Under the pieces are notes generated by a model. The model made no database searches. It worked only from the letters and a program-made list of their open reading frames with translations, and was not told the origin of the DNA. The position numbers were made by a program, and so were the translations under genes. Below, piece by piece: positions 1 to 5,618 of a stretch of DNA of 9,209 bases. The first letter of the stretch is position 1, and every line of letters starts with the position of its first letter. The stretch covers positions 1-9,209 of the forward strand of contig JAGTRH010000001.1 in the NCBI GenBank assembly GCA_018396795.1. The letters are read 5' to 3'. Source of the stretch: Candidatus Bathyarchaeota archaeon. Lineage in GTDB: Archaea > Thermoproteota > Bathyarchaeia > Bathyarchaeales > B26-1.

Positions 1-822
1 TATCCCTAAATCTTCTACGCATATTACGCCATAGTTTCTAGCGTAAAAGCTTGATAGCTTATGGAGAAAGTCATCTCTCTGGTTTACAAGCCTTTCATAT
101 ACTTTAGCCAGTTTCACTCTTTGCTTTTCACGGTTCTTTGAGCCCTTCTTTCTCATTGATAGCCAATGCTGAAGAACCATTATTATTTTTAATGTTTTCT
201 CGTAAAACATTGGGTTTTCTATTTGCCTACCATCGCTATCAGTAAGGAAGTGCTTTATTCCTACATCAATGCCTATCGCTTTCTTAGGTTCATTTTGGAG
301 AGTTTCAACTTCCTTCTCTACGCATACGAAAGCGAACCATTTGCCAGAGTTATACCTTTTCACTATTACTTGCTTCATCTTGCCTTCTATTGGCCTATGG
401 ATTCTTATGGGTATATTGCCTATTTTAGATAGGCGTAGCAAATCAAGCCTTTTACTCGTCTTAATCAGCTTGAAGCCGCTTTGATTATAGTTTATAGTCT
501 TATACCATCCTTTTCCCTTAAACCTTAACCTTCCAACCTTCTTGCCATTTTCCTTTAGCTTCGATAAAGCCTTTAGGTTTGAATAAAGCTGGTATAGAAC
601 CATCTGTAAGGCTTTCGAATAAACCTTGCTCAGTTCAGGCTTTTCAATTTTAAGCTTGGGCAGTTGGGCTTGAAGCTTAAGCCTGCTTTGTGGCTTGCCA
701 TTCCATTGAGTCAAGAAGTAATTATATGTTTGCCTGTATAGCTCCAAAGTTTCCAATAGCTTTTCTTCTTGTTCTTTCCTTGGATAAAGCCTAAACTTGT
801 AGGTTAGCTGAATCCTTCGCAT
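1..822 (-). CDS. tnpB: TnpB, RNA-guided RuvC-like nuclease of an IS200/IS605/IS607-type element (partial, C-terminus beyond left edge)
   Basis: An open minus-strand frame runs without a stop from the start codon to the left edge, giving 274 visible residues. TnpB proteins are usually about 350-400 residues, so roughly the last quarter is missing. The N-terminus (RRIQLTYKFRLYPRKEQEEK) is the family's typical opening. RuvC-I is IGIDVG (about 183-188, catalytic Asp186), followed by a conserved DSDGRQIENP stretch. RuvC-II is ICVEDLG at the edge (about 267-273, catalytic Glu270). The usual CxxC zinc finger and third RuvC Asp would lie outside the window. Known TnpBs are RNA-guided DNA endonucleases that help retain their transposon. 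ATG 822 is preferred because AAGG (832-829) lies six bases before it. The in-frame ATG at 828 directly abuts that site, and an in-frame stop at 858-856 limits further extension. No tnpA is visible. The frame is intact and may be active. Confidence 0.93.
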   Translation of the reverse strand, partial: MRRIQLTYKFRLYPRKEQEEKLLETLELYRQTYNYFLTQWNGKPQSRLKLQAQLPKLKIEKPELSKVYSKALQMVLYQLYSNLKALSKLKENGKKVGRLRFKGKGWYKTINYNQSGFKLIKTSKRLDLLRLSKIGNIPIRIHRPIEGKMKQVIVKRYNSGKWFAFVCVEKEVETLQNEPKKAIGIDVGIKHFLTDSDGRQIENPMFYEKTLKIIMVLQHWLSMRKKGSKNREKQRVKLAKVYERLVNQRDDFLHKLSSFYARNYGVICVEDLGI

Positions 823-868
823 TTGCATCCTTTCTGTTTTTCTATAAGTATGGATTTATGAGGGTACG

Positions 869-876
869 TATATAAA
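869..876 (-). promoter_or_regulatory. TATA-box-like promoter element of tnpB
   Basis: The minus strand reads TTTATATA here, close to the archaeal TATA-box consensus. A transcript starting about 25 bases downstream would begin near 847 and leave a leader of about 20-25 nt before the tnpB start, which also fits the AAGG ribosome site at 832-829. tnpB may therefore be transcribed independently of the polymerase operon. No convincing purine-rich BRE is seen upstream, and no expression evidence is available. Confidence 0.5.
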
Positions 877-904
877 AGTTCGCTCTCATCCATATCTAAA
901 GAGT

Positions 905-918
905 GCGGGATTTCCCGC
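905..918. repeat. Short GC-rich hairpin, candidate IS terminal structure
   Basis: GCGGG (905-909) and CCCGC (914-918) form a perfect 5-bp stem around a 4-nt loop (ATTT). It stands out against AT-rich surroundings. The palindrome CTTCGAAG (918-925) overlaps its right side. It lies about 80 nt upstream of tnpB, where the sub-terminal recognition hairpin of an IS200/IS605-type end would be expected. It could instead be a remnant of an RNA 3' end belonging to the nusA transcript, but no T-run follows it on the minus strand. Confidence 0.45.
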
Positions 919-981
919 TTCGAAGTTATACTTAAATTTTCAGCTAGATAGAAGGTAAAACTTCAATACCGCAAAGACAAG

Positions 982-1036
982 AATGGCCACTCTATTTTAA
1001 AAAGGTTATGGCAGAAGAAGAGTTTAAGAGGCCATT
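982..1036. repeat. Inverted repeat just beyond the nusA stop codon
   Basis: AATGGCC (982-988) is matched by its exact reverse complement GGCCATT (1030-1036). A further 3-bp pairing is possible inside after a 2-nt bulge. The enclosed loop is about 40 nt and contains the T-run at 999-1003 (minus-strand sense). The outer arm ends 8 nt from the nusA stop codon. In RNA it would make a moderate stem-loop at the 3' end of the operon transcript. It could protect or terminate that transcript, be part of a transposon footprint, or be chance. Confidence 0.35.
999..1003 (-). terminator. Weak oligo-T candidate terminator after nusA
   Basis: The minus strand carries five consecutive T residues here, about 42 nt past the nusA stop. 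A pyrimidine-rich stretch lies just upstream (about 1014-1027). Archaeal polymerases often terminate at U-rich runs without a hairpin, so this is a plausible but weak terminator. It is short and is followed at once by AAAA. Confidence 0.25.
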
Positions 1037-1044
1037 TTGAAATT

Positions 1045-1482
1045 TTATGCGATGATTATATGATTTATTTGAAAATACCTTCTCACAAGCATTCTTGTTT
1101 TCTCGATAGTACGTCCATTTTTTCCTATGGCTATGGCTTTATCTCTTGGATTAACCTCAACTATTGCTATTTTTTTATCAGATTTTTCAGAAATCCTGAT
1201 GTTTTTAATTCTAGCCGGAGTTAAAGCGTTACGTATTAGTTGTTCTGGAGTATCGGCGTATTCAACCATTTCGATGCTATGGCTAGTCATTTTTTCCAAA
1301 AGGTTAATGTTTTTCCCACCTTTTCCAATAGCTAACCCCATGTCACCTTCTTTTGCTATAAAAATTATTCTTTTTCCTTTTTGATCTATTAGGCAATCTT
1401 TTATCGTCGCTCCGGTGATGCTCTCGAATAAAGCTATATAGCGCATTTCTTCGTTAGTTAGCTTTATCTTAGACATGGTCAA
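1045..1482 (-). CDS. nusA: Archaeal NusA, transcription elongation/termination factor with two KH domains
   Basis: The 145-residue protein has the short archaeal NusA architecture: two KH RNA-binding domains, without the N-terminal polymerase-binding domain and S1 domain of bacterial NusA. The first KH GxxG loop is IGKGGKN (about 52-58) and the second is IGKNGR (about 119-124). The phrases LFESITGA and ARIKN are typical of the family. It probably binds nascent RNA near RNA polymerase; its archaeal role is less well defined than in bacteria. It is the last operon gene seen, one base after the rpl30e stop. The first possible start is TTG 1482, nine bases after GGTGG (1496-1492), the same arrangement as in rpl30e. 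An in-frame ATG at 1476 (MSKIKL) lies 15 bases from that site and is the alternative start. The difference is only two residues. Confidence 0.95.
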   Translation of the reverse strand: MTMSKIKLTNEEMRYIALFESITGATIKDCLIDQKGKRIIFIAKEGDMGLAIGKGGKNINLLEKMTSHSIEMVEYADTPEQLIRNALTPARIKNIRISEKSDKKIAIVEVNPRDKAIAIGKNGRTIEKTRMLVRRYFQINHIIIA

Positions 1483-1483
1483 T

Positions 1484-1786
1484 TCATTTTTCCACCAATC
1501 TCATTATCTCTGAGTCCCCAACATCTTTAATAGTCATAGCCGCTATTACAAAAGGCTTTTCACAAACCGATGCGAGAGTTAAACTGCTGCCCGGATATAC
1601 ATAAACTGGGAGCTCGGAAATTTTTGCGTTGTACAGTATATCCTTTTTATAGTCGTCCGGACAATTGGAGGCTATTATGACCAATTTGGCTTTACCCGTT
1701 TTAGCTGCCTCGACGGCTTTTTTTCTACCGAACTCTACCTTTCCGGTTTTGACGACTATTTTTATTTGCCTATTCACGTCCATCAT
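1484..1786 (-). CDS. rpl30e: Ribosomal protein L30e (large subunit)
   Basis: The 100-residue protein belongs to the L7Ae/L30e/S12e family of kink-turn RNA-binding ribosomal proteins and matches the usual archaeal L30e length. Recognisable parts are TGKVEFGRKKAVEAAKTGKA (14-33), the buried strand KLVIIASNCP (34-43) and the C-terminal half with YPGSSLTLASVCEKPFVIAA (64-83). Its position between rpoA and nusA is the standard archaeal arrangement. The start ATG at 1786 overlaps the rpoA stop as ATGA and is 9 nt after GGTGA (1800-1796). A second ATG at 1783 follows immediately but is less well spaced. The overlap suggests translation coupled to rpoA. Confidence 0.96.
   Translation of the reverse strand: MMDVNRQIKIVVKTGKVEFGRKKAVEAAKTGKAKLVIIASNCPDDYKKDILYNAKISELPVYVYPGSSLTLASVCEKPFVIAAMTIKDVGDSEIMRLVEK
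1492..1496 (-). promoter_or_regulatory. Ribosome binding site (GGTGG) bearing on the nusA start
   Basis: GGTGG, inside the end of rpl30e, matches the GGAGGTGA-type archaeal Shine-Dalgarno region. It is 9 nt from TTG 1482 but 15 nt from ATG 1476. The spacing therefore favours the TTG start, although translational coupling from the rpl30e stop could serve either codon. Confidence 0.5.
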
Positions 1787-4700
1787 TCCTTTGCTTCACC
1801 GCTTTTAGGCATACTCATGTAAACGTCTATAGCCCCTGTACCCATTGGTATTTGTTGGCCCACTATCACATTCTCAGCAACTCCTTTCAGCCTATCTACA
1901 GAACCCTTAATAACTGCTTCTACCAGAGTCGGGACTGTTATTTCGAAGGCGGCCTTAGCCAAAGTGCTCATTTTCTCTCCGCTGATTCCGTGTCTACCTA
2001 CTTGAAGTACTTCTCCAGAAGATGTCATAGCCTCAGCAACCAGCATTATATGCCTAACATCGACGTCTAAGCCTTGTTCTTCAAGCACACTCATGGCTTC
2101 TTTAATTATAACATTTCTTGCAGCCTCTATACCGAGTACGGTAGCAACTTCATGGATATTGTTAGTAATAGTTCTGGTTGGATCTACACCGGGAACTTGA
2201 AGCACTTGCTCTAAACTGGAGCCTTCTGTTTTGATAAGCCACTCATCACCTTCTTTCATTACTACAGCCCTTTTAATGGCAGGAATTCCTTTTACACATA
2301 TGGAGGAAATTTTAGAGGATAACCTTTTGAATTGATCTAGATCCATTTCTTCAGGAATTATCTGAAGGTTTGATTCTGATATCTTTACACGACAACCAAC
2401 TGGTTTTATGATTTCCCTTAAATCTTTTAAGCTTATTTTTCTTTCTTTCATCGCCTTCAGGTTTAATTTAACGTTTATCCTCATCTTCGTTATGTCTTTC
2501 TCTATGCTAGTTGCTACATCGGCTAAACTTGTGTAGGTTATAAGTGTGGCCACTTCCTCAGCTTTCTGTTTATTTTCTCTATGCTTTTTGTCAAGATAAA
2601 CGATCATCATAGGTGTTGATGGTGTCTTTCGCGCATCAACGATTTCAATCAATCTGGGCAATCCCAATGTGACGTTTTGTTCTTTTACTCCAGCAAAGTG
2701 GAATGTTCTGAGAGTCATTTGGGTTCCAGGCTCCCCTATGGATTGTGCCGAGATTATTCCGGCAGCTTCTCCAGGCTCTATCAATGCTTTTCTAAAATCC
2801 TTAATTACCTGGGCTATGACTCTATCTACTCCTTCCTTACTAAGATTGGATTTTAATAGAGCGTTTTTTAGCCCCTCGACTAATAGGGGAGTCAATTCAT
2901 CCTCAACGCTCTTTATTTTTTTAAGAACATAGCCCCTGTTTGCTTTTGCTCCTCTCTTTACGCTAATCCTTACGGATTCTATGAGCCTTTCTACATTGAC
3001 TGCTTTTCCATGATCACTTTTTGCGGCATCTATGCCATCCTCTCCGTATTTAAACTGGATTATATTACCATTAGAGTCTCTAACAGTACCGTCGTATTCT
3101 ATGCGAAGGTGCTCAAGAGCATTTATCAAGCGTCTTTGCATGTATCCGCTTTGCTGAGTTCTAACAGCAGTATCGACTAGCCCTTCCCTTCCACCCATTG
3201 CGTGGAAGAAGAACTCTACTGGACTGAGTCCATCTCTATAAGAGGAATAAACAAAGCCCCTAGCCGCTGCACCCATGTCTCCCCATTCAAAACACGATAA
3301 TGCCCTATCTCTATAACCTCTCAAAATTCTTTTTCCTCTGATGGATTGTTGACCTACATTTGCCGTCATCTGGCTTATATTTAAAAGAGATCCTCTGGCT
3401 CCAGCCCTAACCATTATGATTCCATTATTATCCATGGAAAAGTATTTTTCTGCGTATTCACCGGCCACGTCGCGTGCTTTTGACAGTTCATTCATTATGT
3501 AAATTTCTAAGGATTCTTCAAGGGTTTGTCCTGGTAATCTTTCTAAACTTCCTTCTCTATAGCTTTCGATCAATGAATTTACATTCTCTTCATACCTACT
3601 GATTTCTTTTTTAATTTTTTCTTTTACAGAGTTCGGTATGTCCAATTCATCGATGGCATAGATAAATCCTCTCATTGTTATGAATCTATCGAGCAATTTT
3701 GAAATAGAGTTCAAAAATTCCCTTGCTACTTGTGACCCATAATCTTTAACGATCCTGTGGAAAAGACTTTCAGATTTTTCAGCTCCTATAGAGTTTTTGT
3801 CTATCACTCCCTTCTCTAGAATTCCTTCCTTGATTACTATATAGGCATCGTAGGGGCATCTGTCCTTCAAACATTCTTGACAATTATAGACATTACAGAG
3901 ATTGGACTTTGAGGCAAAATTGAAGTCTTTAGGTAAGAATAAACTGAAAATTTGTTTTCCAGACCATAATTCTTTGGGTTTTTTTATAGCTGGCTTTGGC
4001 AATGGACCTTCGTAGCCAGTTGCCGCTAATAATTTACCAACCTCTTCCTTTTTTAAGTATGTTGAAGAATACGTTAGTAAAAATGCTGCACTCAACAAAT
4101 CCCTGATTGCGCCTATGATCGGGCCCCCATACCTTGGAGAAAGTATTTGATCCTGCACCTGCATCAGTATCTTGGCTTCAGTTCTAGCCTCTTCGCTTTG
4201 AGGTACGTGTAAGTTCATTTCATCCCCATCAAAATCAGCATTGTAAGGAGGACAGATGCATGGATTAAGCCTAAACGTTTTGTAAGGAAGAACTTTAACA
4301 AAATGGGCCATTATAGACATTCTGTGCAACGACGGTTGTCTATTAAAGAGAACTATGTCCCCGTCGCGAATATGTCTTTCAACTATAAACCCGGGTTGCA
4401 ATGATTCGGCCAAACCTTTCCTATCGGCTACGAATTCAAGCCTTATTCTTCTTCCATCGAGTCTTATAATGTACAACGCGCCTGGATATTTTTCGGGGCC
4501 ATTCTCTACCAATTTCTTCATCTCTTCCAAATTCCACTGAGTTACTTTTTCTGGAAGCGTAAGCCTCGTAGCTACTTCTATCGGAACGCCCACTTCATTT
4601 ATATCAAGGTTTATATCAGGAGATATCACAGTTCTAGCCGAAAAATCAACTCTCTTTCCCGAAAGATTTCCTCTAAACCTTCCTTCTTTTCCTTTTAATC

Positions 4701-5616
4701 TTTGGGTTAAAGTTTTGAGAGCTCTTCCAGACCTATGCCTTGCCGGTGGGATTCCGGATACTTCATTATCAAAATAAGTGGTTACATGGTATTGAAGAAG
4801 ATCGTGAAGTTCTTGGATTATATTCATCGGTACGCCCGATTCTCTTGCTTCCTTAAGTTTTTGATTTATCCTAACTATGTCTACTAATTTATGGGTTAAA
4901 TCATCTTCAGAGCGTATCCCTGATTCTAATGTGATTGATGGTCTTACGCTTACAGGAGGAACTAACAAAGCTTGGAGAATCATCCACTCCGGTTTGCATG
5001 CCGCAGGGTCCATTCCTAAAAGCTTTAGATCCTCCTCGGGAATTCTTTCGAACCTTTCTCTGATTGCACTTGAGGTAAGTTTTGGCGCTCCTCCATCCAT
5101 TCTTTCATAGAACGATACGGGCTTGACGAATTCTATGGCATATTGCTTAGCTCCGCAATGTGGGCAATCTTGTGATTTTTTTGCTTCACGAATTATGGTT
5201 TCATAAAAAGAGTTTGGAACTATGTTTAACCTTGATTTTTCTTCCTCCAACAATTTTTTATAATGAGCGATTTTCTCTTCAGGGAGTAAAATTCTACCAC
5301 AGTTTCTACATATAACCGATAGAAGTTTATAGACTAATTTAGCAAAACTTACATGAACTATAGGTTCAGCTAACTCTATATGACCAAAATGTCCCGGACA
5401 TGCCGTAGCAGTGTTTCCACAGGTTTTACATTTTTGCCTAGGCTCGAGAGTTCCCAGCCTACCGTCCATAAGCCCATAAACTATTGGAGCGCCGTCTTCA
5501 TCATAAGTATCTGCTGTTTGAATCTCTACAACGGAAAGTTTTCTAATTTCATTTGGAGAAAGTAAAGTAAACTTGATGTTTTCTATATTTTTAAAAATTT
5601 CTTCAACTATTGCCAT
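1783..5616 (-). CDS. rpoA: DNA-directed RNA polymerase subunit A, undivided (A' and A'' in one chain)
   Basis: This 1277-residue protein is the largest polymerase subunit, the counterpart of bacterial beta' and eukaryotic Rpb1 without the CTD repeats. It synthesises RNA with RpoB. The N-terminal clamp carries zinc ligands (C63, C66, C73, H76/H79; then C103, C106, C151, C154). The active-site Mg-binding motif NADFDGDEMN is at 459-468 (Asp461, 463 and 465). A four-Cys cluster lies at 574-587. The funnel/bridge-helix segment contains the FFFHAMGGREGL motif. The region where A' normally ends (YGEDGID, 857-863) runs straight on into A'' sequence. The trigger loop EPGEAAGIISAQSIGEPG begins at 947, with the catalytic-type His973 in LRTFHFAG. 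The total length equals the sum of separate A' and A'' in other archaea. ATG 5616 is two bases after the rpoB stop. The 3' end overlaps rpl30e by ATGA. Confidence 0.98.
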   Translation of the reverse strand: MAIVEEIFKNIENIKFTLLSPNEIRKLSVVEIQTADTYDEDGAPIVYGLMDGRLGTLEPRQKCKTCGNTATACPGHFGHIELAEPIVHVSFAKLVYKLLSVICRNCGRILLPEEKIAHYKKLLEEEKSRLNIVPNSFYETIIREAKKSQDCPHCGAKQYAIEFVKPVSFYERMDGGAPKLTSSAIRERFERIPEEDLKLLGMDPAACKPEWMILQALLVPPVSVRPSITLESGIRSEDDLTHKLVDIVRINQKLKEARESGVPMNIIQELHDLLQYHVTTYFDNEVSGIPPARHRSGRALKTLTQRLKGKEGRFRGNLSGKRVDFSARTVISPDINLDINEVGVPIEVATRLTLPEKVTQWNLEEMKKLVENGPEKYPGALYIIRLDGRRIRLEFVADRKGLAESLQPGFIVERHIRDGDIVLFNRQPSLHRMSIMAHFVKVLPYKTFRLNPCICPPYNADFDGDEMNLHVPQSEEARTEAKILMQVQDQILSPRYGGPIIGAIRDLLSAAFLLTYSSTYLKKEEVGKLLAATGYEGPLPKPAIKKPKELWSGKQIFSLFLPKDFNFASKSNLCNVYNCQECLKDRCPYDAYIVIKEGILEKGVIDKNSIGAEKSESLFHRIVKDYGSQVAREFLNSISKLLDRFITMRGFIYAIDELDIPNSVKEKIKKEISRYEENVNSLIESYREGSLERLPGQTLEESLEIYIMNELSKARDVAGEYAEKYFSMDNNGIIMVRAGARGSLLNISQMTANVGQQSIRGKRILRGYRDRALSCFEWGDMGAAARGFVYSSYRDGLSPVEFFFHAMGGREGLVDTAVRTQQSGYMQRRLINALEHLRIEYDGTVRDSNGNIIQFKYGEDGIDAAKSDHGKAVNVERLIESVRISVKRGAKANRGYVLKKIKSVEDELTPLLVEGLKNALLKSNLSKEGVDRVIAQVIKDFRKALIEPGEAAGIISAQSIGEPGTQMTLRTFHFAGVKEQNVTLGLPRLIEIVDARKTPSTPMMIVYLDKKHRENKQKAEEVATLITYTSLADVATSIEKDITKMRINVKLNLKAMKERKISLKDLREIIKPVGCRVKISESNLQIIPEEMDLDQFKRLSSKISSICVKGIPAIKRAVVMKEGDEWLIKTEGSSLEQVLQVPGVDPTRTITNNIHEVATVLGIEAARNVIIKEAMSVLEEQGLDVDVRHIMLVAEAMTSSGEVLQVGRHGISGEKMSTLAKAAFEITVPTLVEAVIKGSVDRLKGVAENVIVGQQIPMGTGAIDVYMSMPKSGEAKE
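1796..1800 (-). promoter_or_regulatory. Ribosome binding site (GGTGA) of rpl30e
   Basis: GGTGA within the last codons of rpoA is complementary to the anti-Shine-Dalgarno end of archaeal 16S rRNA and lies 9 nt before ATG 1786. It favours that codon over the adjacent ATG at 1783. Confidence 0.5.
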
Positions 5617-5618
5617 GA

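Larger units (their letters stand above)
1..925 (-). mobile_element. Partial tnpB-bearing insertion sequence, one end within the nusA-tnpB spacer
   Basis: The tnpB gene implies an IS200/IS605, IS607 or tnpB-only element. The left edge cuts off its far side. Its near end should lie between tnpB and nusA. A compact hairpin at 905-918, next to an 8-base palindrome at 918-925, is the best visible candidate for the sub-terminal structure of such an end, so the boundary given here is a guess. No target duplication is expected, because IS200/IS605 elements do not make one, so the junction cannot be fixed from one side. No serine recombinase or Y1 transposase gene is present in the visible part; it could lie further left or be absent. 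Confidence 0.5.
829..1044. other. Gene-free spacer between nusA and tnpB
   Basis: No coding region can be supported here on either strand. The spacer contains the nusA-proximal inverted repeat, the T-run, the GC-rich hairpin and the tnpB promoter. In archaeal genomes where nusA is followed directly by rps12, a ribosome-binding site and start codon would be expected close by. Neither rps12 nor a recognisable fragment of it is present, so the tnpB element, or a rearrangement including it, separates nusA from whatever follows. Confidence 0.6.

Noticed and set aside
223..484. Two plus-strand open frames of about 70 codons
   Set aside because: They lie antisense within tnpB, whose minus-strand frame has clear family motifs. 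Their translations resemble nothing.
905..918. The GC-rich hairpin as a bacterial-type intrinsic terminator for the operon
   Set aside because: No T-run follows it on the minus strand, and archaeal termination does not usually depend on such hairpins. A role as a mobile-element end fits better.
951..964. Small hairpin GAAG-6 nt-CTTC
   Set aside because: A 4-bp stem in AT-rich DNA is expected by chance.
1008..1040. Tiny plus-strand frame ATG...TGA (MAEEEFKRPF) with AAGG close before the ATG
   Set aside because: Only ten codons, converging on nusA, with no homologue recognised. It overlaps the inverted repeat and is most likely chance.
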